Part shown: in pieces, positions 1 through 8,823 of the stretch
How positions within the stretch are numbered: the first letter of the stretch is position 1
Layout: every line of letters begins with the position of its first letter
NCBI GenBank assembly: GCA_007026445.1
Contig: VDMD01000278.1
Span: 1 to 17,128, forward strand
Length of the DNA stretch: 17,128 bases
Direction of reading: 5' to 3'
DNA from: Schizophyllum amplum
Taxonomy: Eukaryota; Basidiomycota; Agaricomycetes; Agaricales; Schizophyllaceae
Made by a program: the position numbers and the translations under genes
Notes under the pieces: generated by a model
The model's input: the letters and a program-made list of their open reading frames with translations, nothing else
What the model was told of the DNA's origin: nothing
Databases searched by the model: none

Positions 1-417
1 GATCTGAGCTTGCCTCGATAATGTGGGGCGGTACCTAGTAAGCGGGTGCTCAGGCTGGAGGCGCTTAACGCGTCGAGGTATTCAGGTTATGAGGGCGAAG
101 TGCGCAAAAAAGAGATGTTCGTTTCGTTTCCTCTCAGAGACTCGTGTATCAACTGAAGAAATAAAACTACGGCTCAAGTAGTGAGCTGGCAGGAAGAGCA
201 AGGGCGCACGGGGACGCGTGTCTACGACTTTGGGACTTCTAGAGTTGAACAGTCTCCAAATAGCATCAAATACATGCAGTTTCCCCATTTGGGATGTGAT
301 TGACGGCAAAAAAACAATGGCTTCCAAATTTTTGTCCGGAACGTTCGTCGCCGCCGCGCACAGCGATCAGCGCGCTTTCCTCAACATTACCGCAGCGCTT
401 GCGGCTGACATTAAGCC
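1..417. other. 5' flank of the UTP5-like gene, no gene seen
   Basis: This stretch precedes the first start codon. Short reading frames occur on both strands, but none has recognisable protein character or a splice-supported continuation. The last part should hold the 5' UTR and core promoter of the UTP5-like gene. I see no strong TATA box, only an AT-rich patch around 156-171. Confidence 0.5.
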
Positions 418-2830
418 ATGTCGACTACCCAAAAATCCAAGAAGGGGCGCTCGAAGGCGCCCAAGTCACACCCCAAGTCTACCGCCACCATCTCGCAGGC
501 GCCGGCGGACGATGCGTCGCTGCTGAGCGCCATGTCTTGTTTCTCCGCCAGTGGGACGCTATTTTCGCTGGTGACGCCCGTCGTGGACAAGCACCGGCTG
601 CGCGTATACGACGCGCTCACAAACAAAACGATCGCAGAGTACCTCGTCCCCTCCGCGCGCGTCTCCTCCTTAGCCTGGGCGAAGCTCAACACATCAGAAG
701 ACAGCCCCGCAACCCCCGCAGACGCGCCCCCCAGCAAGAAGAAGCGCAAGAAGGGCGCCAGCGGCCCCGTGGACACCCCCGCCAGCTCCGCGATCGACGT
801 CGTCGCGCTCGGCCTGGTGGACGGCTCTGTCTCCCTCTTCTCCCCCTCCCACGGACGCGTTGTGCGCACGCTCTCCGACCCATCGTGTACCTCTCCCGTG
901 CTTGCACTCTCCCCCGCCGCCGACGGCAGCTTGTGGGCCTCCGGCGCGGACGGCGAGATCCACATATGGAATCCGCAGAAAAACCAGATCGCCGGGAACT
1001 GGAAGAGCGATCGGATCCCCCTCACCGCCCTATGCACCCGTCCCGGCACCGCGGACGTTGAAGTGCTCGCTGCGAGCCACTCCATCCGTGCTCTGTCTTC
1101 CACTTCCGACGACGAGCCCCAAAAACCTGTCCAGACGGCAGCATTCACCGGGCATGCCACCCCGATTCAGATTCTCCGCTGGGACGTCTCACAGGAGCCA
1201 CCGACGCGCTTCGTTTCTGTCGCGGAGCGCGATCGCATTGTGTCCATGTGGGAGCTCCCCCCCACTGGCGCGGAGGGCAGGATGGTAGCCTCCGTCCCCC
1301 TCGACGCCGACGCGCGCAATGCGGCGTTCTCTGCCGCACGTCATATGCTCGCAGTCGACACCGCTGGCAAGATCTACGTCTACGACATCCCCGAACACCT
1401 ACCAGGCACCTCCGCGTCCACCCTCTCGCCTAGAACAAGGATACACCCGCCAACCTCTACAGCCTCTGTGCAAGTGCTGGAAGCGTGCTTCGGACCCCAG
1501 CCGGGGCAGATATGCGTCGCGCGTCTTGTGGGAGGTGTACGGCCCGTCTTGTCTGTCATAGTGCGCATTGTCCCCTTCTTGATCGACTTTGCATGGGCTG
1601 ACTGTGCATGAACTCTGCTGCAGAACTACCTAGACGAGGCATCTGACTTCGTCGCCGATACCGTTATGGACGACGTGGACCCGGAACTTGTTGGGGAGAT
1701 GACATCTGTGCGTCGACCAATGACTGGTTTATGCGTGGCACTCACTAAAAGACGCTGTAGACTGCGACGCAGAAGCGGTACGGCGAGTCCGCTGGTGTTG
1801 CTGTGCGCTCTGGGCAGGAGCTCGGTCAAGATGAGGACGTGGACGGCGCCCCGGAGGGCGAGCTCGACGTCGATCTCGCCGAGGCTAGTTTGGGCGAGCG
1901 CCTCGCCGCACCCCCGCCCGAATCTGAATCGGACTCCGACTCCCCCGATTCACCCAACAATCCCGTATCTTCATCGAAGAAGACAAAGCGCAACGCCGAC
2001 ATTACCATCGTCCCCGCCGCCTCTCTCACTCGCACGCTCGTGCAGGCTCTGCACTCCGCCGACGCGCGCCTGCTTGAGACGTGTCTCGCGCACTCCGACG
2101 CGGGGCTGATTCGCAACAGCGTGCGCCGCCTGCCGCCGCAGCTCGCTGTGCCACTCATCAACGCCTGCGTCGAGCGTCTGGGCCGTGGAGGAAGGGCGGG
2201 TAACGCAAAGGGCGGTGGGGGCGGAGCGAGCGCGCAGAGGGGATCTGCACTGGTGACGTGGATACGGACGGCGCTGGCGGTGCATGGGGGGCATTTGATG
2301 ACGGTCAGTACATATCATTGCGGGCGGAAGGGTCAGACTGACGGGATATACAGATCCCGGACCTCGTCGCACGGCTTGCAGGCCTACATGCGACGCTCAC
2401 ACAACGGTTGGCCCTGCACGACAGCCTACTCGCGCTCAGCGGGCGCCTCGACCTCGTCTTGTCGCAGATCGAGATGCGCAGTGCGCCTGCTCCGGCGCCC
2501 TTGGCACCGCGGGGGAAGGCCAAGACGGCGGGAAAGAAGGCCGAGGTGGCACGCTATGTGGAGGGCGAGAGCGAGGACGAGGACGCGCGGATGGATGTTG
2601 AGGTTGAGGTCGGAGATGATGAGGGTGACGTTGAGGAGGTTGCGCTGGGTGGGGACAGTGATGAGGAAGATGACGATGAGGACGAGGAGAGTGATGGGGA
2701 GAGCGGCGAGGACGAGGACGAGGACGAGGATGAAGACGATGATGACGAGTCGGACGAGGGGCCGGCGATGAATGGATTCATCGACGACGAGGCGGAGGAG
2801 TATAGCGAAGAGGATGACGAGAGCGAATGA
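418..2830 (+). CDS. UTP5: U3 snoRNP / t-UTP component Utp5 (WDR43-like)
   Basis: Nucleolar WD40 protein of the UTP-A (t-UTP) subcomplex of the small-subunit processome, which acts in rDNA transcription and early 18S pre-rRNA processing (family knowledge). Exons are 418-1560, 1624-1707, 1761-2303 and 2354-2830; all junctions are phase 0, with introns of 63, 53 and 50 nt, giving 748 aa. Residues 1-25 are Lys/Ser rich. WD-like repeats span about 30-380 (for example SGADGEIHIWNP). A basic cluster KKKRKK lies at 107-112 and is a probable nuclear or nucleolar signal. The Utp12 domain spans about 490-632, with W-I-R-T-A-L-A-V-H just before the exon 3/4 junction and LLALSGRLDLVLSQ after it. The tail after about residue 650 is almost pure Asp/Glu/Ser, as in family members. 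The start is the first ATG giving the basic N-terminus. The WD40 + Utp12 + acidic-tail order favours Utp5 over Utp4, Utp12 or Utp13. Confidence 0.9.
2700..2755 (+). repeat. GAGGAC/GACGAG low-complexity run coding for the acidic tail
   Basis: Repeated GACGAG-type hexamers inside the last exon of the UTP5-like gene encode an uninterrupted Asp/Glu run. The repeat is purine-rich on the coding strand and could vary in copy number between strains by replication slippage. It also creates an artefactual poly-Ser reading frame on the opposite strand. Confidence 0.75.
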
Positions 2831-3647
2831 GCTCGCTTTCGACCTGTCAATATGATGTAGTTTTTCTATCAGTTCATGTGCAGACTTGTGCTTTAAGCTT
2901 CTGACCGTATGGCGCAAGCAGGACAGTTCGAACTTCGCGCAATCAGTTCAACCCCTACTTCGACTTGATCATGATGATTCCTCTGCTCCCTTTTGATCAG
3001 CCTGAGTGACACTGTGATAGCGATTACGATCAAGACAGAGGTGGGGTCGACCGATCCGTAGGCATAATAGACGCGGGACAGTCTCGACGACGTGTAAGTA
3101 AGTACGGTGTGGTTGCCTAGGGATTCCCACGGCCATCTATAAACCCTCTGTTGATTTCCTGTTTCGGCAAATGTGCGAATCGAAATGGTCTCTTCCCGCC
3201 ACGGCCACACACGACGCTTATATTTCGCTCTATATACCGGCAGCTGAGAGCTTCCTTACACGGAAAACAAGCAGTTCACCAACCGCAGCGAGTCGCCCAG
3301 AACTAGCCCCTTCAGTTCTATCCTTGTCTTATCAGTTTGTATCGGACGCGAGTCCCGGCCTTTTCGTGAGCGCTACACAAGCCTGCATCCACCTCGTGCT
3401 TTGCGTATCTACTTCATCGTACGCGTGTCCGCCTGATCCTCCTCATGACCCCGAGGAGTTTCTCCGTCGTCCTCCTTCGCTGTCTGATCGGACCTTGCCC
3501 CACCCTTCTCTGCACAGTGCACTTATCGTAGGCTGACCACTAACGCGCGGACCGTCGGTGCATACGGCCCTCTTCAATGCAGTATATATTGGCTGAGACT
3601 TGTGAGTGCCTTCTTCCCACCGTGTACCAAGCCTCCTTCGGACGATC
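2831..3647. other. Intergenic region between UTP5-like and GH127 genes
   Basis: This 817-nt stretch lies between two same-strand genes and holds the 3' UTR of the first and the promoter of the second. A 121-codon frame at 3171-3536 on the + strand lacks domain character and an intron-linked continuation, so I do not call it. TATA-like sequence occurs near 3230 and, nearer the gene, at 3581-3590. Confidence 0.55.
3581..3590 (+). promoter_or_regulatory. TATA-like box of the GH127 gene
   Basis: AGTATATATT lies 57 bp before the ATG at 3648, in the position expected of a fungal core promoter with a short 5' UTR. Called from sequence and spacing only. Confidence 0.45.
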
Positions 3648-6600
3648 ATGCTGAACGGTGGTCTGATCTTAGCAGCGGTCGCGTCGACGGCGTACGCACA
3701 GACGACTCGTACGTTCACGCGTGTTCTCTGTTGTGCGTGCGCTCAGAATGAATTATGTAGTGCTGCCTAAGCAGTACGAGACTTTGCCCCTTGGCGACGT
3801 GAGACCGGCTGGATGGTTGGCGGACCAGTTGCAGCTCCAGATTGATGGCATGGCTGGGCATGAACATCTCTTCTATCCATAGTGCGTCCGAAGCTACGTC
3901 GTTCTGTACCACCAACTAACACGGGAGTGACACGTGGATCAGCGTTATGGAGAGCGACTGGATTGGCGGCGACTCCGCTTACTCCAGCTTGGAGGAAGGT
4001 GCGATACAGATTCCCGGTTCTTTTTCCCCTTCGTAATGAATTGCATGCTAGCCGGGAGTTACTGGTTTGTGAGTGTCTTTTTTGCTATGCCTACTAAGCC
4101 TCAAACCTTCTCGACAGAACGCTATGGTTCCCAACTCGATCCTCAGCAACAATGACGAGATCCTCGAGAAGACGAAGGAATTTATGGACTACGTCCTAGA
4201 GCACCAGGGTGACGATGGCTGGCTCGGTGAACGATACTTTTCCTCTTCCCCTCCAGATGCACTTATCAGTCCTTGCTACCAGGTCCGGAAGCCGGGAATG
4301 ATAGGACGCGATACCTCTGGGGACGGTAATTATGTACCTCTTACAACGCTGCCTATGCTCATGTGCCTTTGCCAGCTATCCCTATTTCTTCGGCGCCATC
4401 CAGCTGCTTGAGGTGTACCCCGAGTACACCGACCCGTTTGTGGAGGCGATGTACAAGTTCGTGCCGCTAGCGAACCAGATGCTGCAGGATGGCGAGGGCC
4501 TAGAGATCTGGACTAACACCCGCTGGGAGGACTTTGTGATGACGTTGCAGTGGTGCGTGGCGTGTCCCTTTTGGCCTGAGGGACGTGCCCGTCAAGATCG
4601 GCTTTGTTGAATCGACAAATTGTAGGCTGTACGACTACCACCCTGAGGGCAACGAGGAGCTGCTTATTGACACGATGGTCCGCCTTCGTTGGTCCGGCGT
4701 GCCTTGGGAGGAGGTGTACAAAGAAGAGGCGCGTCCTGCCCTAGCAGATTATTATTTTGCTTCACCCATCTGACAACTCAAGTAGAACTTCCCAACCAAG
4801 GAGGTCGACGAGCTAGAAAATCCCACAGGCTATGTGCTAAGTGTGAGATATGCAGTTCTTCGTCAGTCAATACTAGGCCACTCATTCGACGGAAGTGGCA
4901 CGGCGTCAACTTTGCTGAGGGCATGAAGGCGTTGCCGGCGATGTATCGCGTGACAGCGAATCAGTCGGGTGCGTCGCGGTGCAATTTTTGCGCAAAGCCT
5001 TCGTGGTCTGACTGTTTATAGAGCTCGACAGTATCAGTAAAGGATGGGACATGCTCTTCGAGTATCATGGACGTCCATCCGGGATTTTCGCCTGCGATGA
5101 GTATCTGGCGGGGAAGGAGGCAACGCGAGGGTATGTATGTCGTGTTGTGCCTGACTTGAATCTCGACCAACGTATTCCCCGCCAGCACGGAGCTCTGCAC
5201 AGTGGTGGAGACGATGTTCTCGTACGTATTCCACGTTCAGTTGCTTACTCGTAAATACTCACAGTAATCCATCGTAGGGCCAACTACCTGTATCAGATCA
5301 CCGCCGACAACAAGTATGTTGACAGGGTGGGTGTCGGAACTTTATCCTTCAGTGGTGGTCCTCATCAGTACTCATCGTCTTGCAGGCCGAGCGCATTGCG
5401 TACAATGCGCTCCCCGCCGAGCTTACCGGGGGTGAGTCACGCGATTCTCAATCTCTTTCGAATAGATCTCATGAATATCACTAGATATGTGGCACCGGCA
5501 GTACAACCAGCAGCAGAACCAGATCGCGTCGAAGAACATGACTCCGTAAGCTTTCTTGCGCGCCGCTGGTGACTGTGGCTAACCCTACTACTCAGCAATC
5601 CATTCTACGTGGACGGGTAAGGAACAAGTTGCATCTGTTATTCTCGATGTCTAATCTAATTCAGGCCCTACGCCAATGTGTTCGGCTTGGAGCCCTACTA
5701 TCCGTACGAATGTTTTGCATGATCCTCCCGGCTCCGTGGGCTGACGACGTTCCCGCAGGTGCTGCACAGTCAACCACCCGCAAGGCTTCCCCAAATTCGT
5801 CTCGCATGCTTTCCTCAAGACGCCGGACGAGAGTGCGCTCGTCCAGGTGTACCACGGCCCTCTGACGGTGTCCACGACGCTTAACGGTAAGTTCAGGTTG
5901 TCTAACTTGCTATCTCCCACCTCACCGTCGTCACATCTCTCATCGTCGTCGCATCTCTCACTATCGTCGCATCTACTGACTGTTGTCACAGGGAACGTCG
6001 TCAAGATCACCTCCGACACCACCTACCCTTTCAGCGACACCGTCTCTCTCACCGTCGATGCAGATGATGCGTTCACCTACTACATCCGCATCCCGGACTG
6101 GGTGGTGGACGGCAGTGTGGCGACGAACGGCGGGGACGCTGAAGCCATCGAGGCGGGAGGGTTGCTGAAGGTGGATATTACAGCGGGGACGACGACCCTG
6201 GACCTGGTGTTTCCGGCTGAGATTACCACTGGTATGCTCCTGCGGGACTAGTCATCGCCTCGTTCCCTTCCCATGCTGACCGCCTGAAAGAGGAGCGCCT
6301 GCACGGAGCCATCGCAGTGCACCGCGGCCCGCTGCACTACGCCTACGACAGTAAGCATTCCGACTCCCGAACCAGACTCACCCTCTGCTAACCGCAAAAC
6401 TCCACACCAGTTTCTTACGAAACCTCCACCCTCCAAACCCTTTATCCCGCCGAGCCGCGCGCCAGTGACCTCCAGTTCGACGCGACCGGCCCTTGGAACT
6501 ATGCCATCGACCCCTCTACACTCGCCTTTGTCAGCACCGGTCGCAGCATCCCGTCGCCTGTGTATGACGCCGGGATGCCGCCCGTGTACATCACCGTGCA

Positions 6601-6804
6601 GGCGTGCCCGATTGAGTGGGGCGAGGCAGGGGATACGTTCGCCGCGCCGCCGCCGGAGGGTGCGGCGTGTCTAGGGGAGGCGGTCGAGCTGACGCTGCAG
6701 CCGTATGGTGTGAGTAATTTGTGGGCATACGGGAGATGCGATGCTGATGGTGATTATAGGCGACGAAGCTGCGCATATCTGAGTTCCCGGTCACCAGTCT
6801 TTAG
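3648..6804 (+). CDS. Secreted GH127 (DUF1680) beta-L-arabinofuranosidase-like glycosidase
   Basis: Predicted extracellular (alpha/alpha)6-barrel hydrolase. Exons: 3648-3708, 3761-3881, 3943-3998, 4052-4068, 4118-4226, 4283-4325, 4376-4552, 4626-4728, 4786-4842, 4896-4968, 5022-5130, 5186-5221, 5278-5326, 5386-5431, 5485-5545, 5596-5616, 5665-5703, 5759-5886, 5992-6231, 6291-6350, 6411-6709, 6760-6804; 649 aa. A signal peptide is clear (residues 1-17, ending AYA, then QTT). The family segment LPLGDVRPAGWLADQL follows, then GDDGWLG and YPYFFGAIQL. Metal/catalytic residues typical of GH127 are visible: E311 and C313 (TELCT) plus the C394-C395 pair (PCCTVNHPQG), where the first Cys of the pair aligns with the known nucleophile. 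E299 (CDEYLAG) is the best acid/base candidate. The intron after exon 8 needs a GC donor. The exon 1/2 junction is ambiguous: donor 3709 with acceptor 3760 keeps phase, and another donor slightly downstream with acceptor 3746 also does. The exact sugar substrate is not knowable here; fungal members are poorly characterised. Confidence 0.92.
4729..4785 (+). other. GC-AG intron in the GH127 gene
   Basis: Phase-0 continuity from VYKEE to NFPTKEVDE requires exon 8 to end at 4728, so the intron starts GCGCGT instead of GT. The 3' end is normal: TCTGAC branch-like sequence then AAGTAG. No in-frame GT donor nearby restores the reading frame. A T-to-C sequence error or polymorphism at the second base is the alternative. 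Confidence 0.6.
5926..5980 (+). repeat. Imperfect tandem repeat inside a GH127 intron
   Basis: About three copies of a CGTCGTCGCATCTCTCA-like unit (18, 21 and 16 nt) lie in the longest intron of the gene (5887-5991, 105 nt; the others are 48-73 nt). The pyrimidine-rich copies sit between the donor GTAAGT and the acceptor TCACAG. Expansion of the unit probably accounts for the unusual intron length. Confidence 0.7.
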
Positions 6805-7222
6805 GGTCGTGCGTGAAGATGTATTTTCTGTGAATAATGTTGAAACGGGATTTCTCGCTTCTATGCGAATGAAAGATGCAAGTCGGACAGGCGCAGTACA
6901 TGTAACAACGAATCAGTGACAGGTGTACCGACATCGGACGAGATTGAAGGTAGAATGCGTGCCCAGGCATACACTGATCTGTGATACGCGGGGACTGAAT
7001 TTTACTCGCGGTGGCAGTCACTGACTCATACTGAGACCAATTGCCCGAATGCCGATTTTCTTGACCAAGGAAACAACATGAATACAACAACAGAGAGGCG
7101 GCATAACGGGGCGTGCATAGCATTCTGCAGTAGTGACATACGCATAGGGAGCGACCGGCAAGCAGCGCATATGGCGGGTGGGATGGTGGTGGGCGTGATA
7201 GTACAGAGTAGTGGTTCTCCCC
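6805..7222. other. Tail-to-tail intergenic region, GH127 / eL19
   Basis: This 418-nt stretch separates two convergent genes and should hold both 3' UTRs. AT-richer stretches around 6830-6845 and 6905-6915 could contain processing signals, but no definite polyadenylation motif or gene was seen. Confidence 0.5.
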
Positions 7223-7974
7223 TTACTCCTTAACAGGTGCCTCCTGCTCGACGGCAAGGATCCCTTGCCGCTTCTCGAGCACACGCGCAGCGCGACGCTC
7301 CCGGACAGCCTACGAAGCCAGTGAGCTGAGTAACAAAGAGCGATGCGAAGGATAATCACCTTGTTCTTGACACGGCGGGCCTCCATCTGGTCGGAGAGGA
7401 CCTTGGTGCGGGTCTTCTCGGCCTTAGCCTTGTGGATGTACTCCATCAGGACACGCTTGTTCTTGAAGACGTTACCCTTGGACTTCTGGTAGAGCGAGTG
7501 GTAGCTGTCGAGACTCGTAAGCACAAGCAGATGTAAAAGGATCGTGCGACGCACAGGTGCTTGTCGATCTTGCCCGCCTCCCGGTACTTCCGCAACAAAC
7601 GGCGGAGCACACGCTGCCTCCTCATCCACTGGACCTTCGTAGGCATACGCGCCTCCGACGTACCCTTTCTCTTACCGGGGCCGGTGTGACGGCCCTTGCG
7701 CTTCGCGGCATGGAGATCGCGGGTGCGGGAGCGCGAGTGGATGATTGTCGGCTTGCGGATGATGTGCTCGTCCTTGAACAGCTTCTTGATGTGTGCACGA
7801 GAGTTGGCGTTGCCGATCTCCGCCTGCTCAGCGGGGTTGAGCCAGATCTTGCGCTTGCCGACGCCTGCGACGGACGCGGCGAGGCGCTTTTGGGAGCGGA
7901 GGTTGACTGTATGTCATCGGAAAAGATCAGTTTTCGAGCGATTTTGAAGCGGATTTCGGGAGCGACTGACCCAT
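7223..7974 (-). CDS. RPL19: 60S ribosomal protein L19 (eL19)
   Basis: Structural protein of the large ribosomal subunit. Reading on the minus strand, coding exons are 7974-7971 (ATGG only), 7906-7555, 7504-7360 and 7309-7223, with introns of 64, 50 and 50 nt; the product is 195 aa, the normal size for eukaryotic eL19. Diagnostic segments are [12 protein letters not shown] at the N-terminus, [11 protein letters not shown], the very basic [18 protein letters not shown], then [20 protein letters not shown] and [20 protein letters not shown]. The C-terminal helix ends in APVKE. The first coding exon contributes only Met and one base of Val2, so the start codon sits in a micro-exon behind a predicted 5'UTR intron. 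Phase closes exactly through all four exons. It shares an upstream region with the divergent carboxypeptidase gene. Confidence 0.97.
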
Positions 7975-7986
7975 GGCGGAGATGGC
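7971..7986 (-). other. 16-nt start-codon micro-exon of eL19
   Basis: The exon reads GCCATCTCCGCCATGG on the minus strand and is bounded by an acceptor (CCCCCAG) on one side and a donor (GTCAGT) on the other. It carries 12 nt of 5' UTR, the ATG and one further coding base. The junction to NLRSQKR in the next exon is in phase. Confidence 0.75.
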
Positions 7987-8039
7987 CTGGGGGTCACTGT
8001 TAGTCTCCGATATCGAACGACACACGAGCAGCAACTCAC
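7987..8039 (-). other. Predicted 5'UTR intron of eL19
   Basis: On the minus strand this 53-nt segment begins GTGAGT and ends GACTAACAGTGACCCCCAG, so it has a strong donor, a CTAAC branch site 14 nt from the acceptor, and a good acceptor. It lies immediately before the start-codon micro-exon. The upstream exon has no ATG, so it is predicted to be non-coding. Confidence 0.7.
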
Positions 8040-8464
8040 CTTTGTCTTGAGGTTGTCGATGGGCGCGGGCTGCTGAGCGATAGGCGGCGCTCACCGTCAC
8101 TCGGTCGTTGCCGAAACTGTACAGTTTTCGCATCACGTGCGCAGCCACGGAAGTCGAACCGTGCACGCCCATGTCCTGATGCTGTTCCCCCTCAAGCCAA
8201 GTCAGGCTACCGCCAGGCATGGAAGACAAGCTACACTATGGGCTGCAAATCTACAGAGCGGGACCTTCCTGCTTGTCCAAATGAATATTGACTGTCGGTC
8301 GCCCCAATTGTTTCGAACTACACTATTGAACGAAATCATTGGTCTTATGAATTGAACTTCTGCTTTCTTCCGAATCTTCGCATCTTCCCTCTCCTCTCAT
8401 GTAACCATGGACCACCAGGACCAGCAGCGGATTGCAGGACAACGTCGACATACTTTGCGATGCA

Positions 8465-8495
8465 TGAGTGACTCAACCTGGACTCAACGTGAGTC
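8465..8495. promoter_or_regulatory. Two adjacent palindromes with TGACTCA cores (bZIP-type)
   Basis: TGAGTGACTCA (8465-8475) is a perfect 5-bp-arm palindrome around one base and contains the Gcn4/AP-1 heptamer TGACTCA. GACTCA-ACG-TGAGTC (8481-8495) has perfect 6-bp arms with a 3-bp centre. Factor identity is inferred only from the core motif. Confidence 0.5.
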
Positions 8496-8513
8496 GTGAC
8501 ACGTCTGAATTCG

Positions 8514-8575
8514 GTCCGGTGAGCCGGACATTGTTGCCCAACAAGTTACAACCTCAGCCCGGACCAGGCCCGGAC
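8514..8575. promoter_or_regulatory. Cluster of four CCGGAC boxes
   Basis: GTCCGG at 8514-8519 pairs with CCGGAC at 8524-8529 across TGAG, giving an inverted pair with a 4-nt gap. Two further direct CCGGAC copies lie at 8559-8564 and 8570-8575. CGG/CCG triplets in such spacing are typical binding sites of fungal Zn2Cys6 regulators; the regulator is unknown. Confidence 0.45.
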
Positions 8576-8823
8576 TCGCCATCTTGTCGTCTATAGACTT
8601 GTTTTCTCGCAATACAATTGGGTTCAGCCCACTCACGACGCTCCCTCTTTTTGCGTCAACTTGAGCACGATATCGGTAGGTTTCTGTCAAAATGTCATCG
8701 CGCCGTCCACCTGGTGCTCGCGTGCGAGTCGCGGCGAAACGGTGCCCGACGAGATAAGAGTTCTCCTGGCCTTCGAACTCATCTCCGTCCCTGCACGCGA
8801 TTAGCGCCTTGACCTGTACCGCC

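Larger units (their letters stand above)
8040..8823. promoter_or_regulatory. Divergent promoter region, eL19 / carboxypeptidase
   Basis: These 784 nt serve two genes transcribed away from each other. It contains a CACGTG E-box at 8134-8139, a GACTC palindrome cluster at 8465-8495 and a CCGGAC-box cluster at 8514-8575. A short frame opening at 8407 looks incidental. No clear TATA box was seen for either gene. Confidence 0.6.

Noticed and set aside
411..1160. 249-codon frame on the minus strand
   Set aside because: It lies wholly antisense to the first exon of the UTP5-like gene and has no family character; it is a by-product of GC-rich codon use.
2554..2850. Minus-strand frame encoding long serine runs
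   Set aside because: It is the mirror of the GAC/GAG acidic-tail repeat of the UTP5-like gene.
3171..3536. 121-codon plus-strand frame in the 2831-3647 intergenic region
   Set aside because: Low-complexity Ser/Pro composition, no signal, domain or spliced continuation, and it overlaps the expected promoter of the GH127 gene.
7018..7629. 203-codon minus-strand frame over the eL19 gene
   Set aside because: It contains true eL19 exon sequence but also reads through two introns and past the real stop at 7223 in a wrong frame.
8095..8230. tRNA-like T-arm on the minus strand (CACGGTTCGACTTCCGTG)
   Set aside because: The loop is eight bases, the B-box has one base too many, and no acceptor stem, anticodon arm or A-box can be folded around it.
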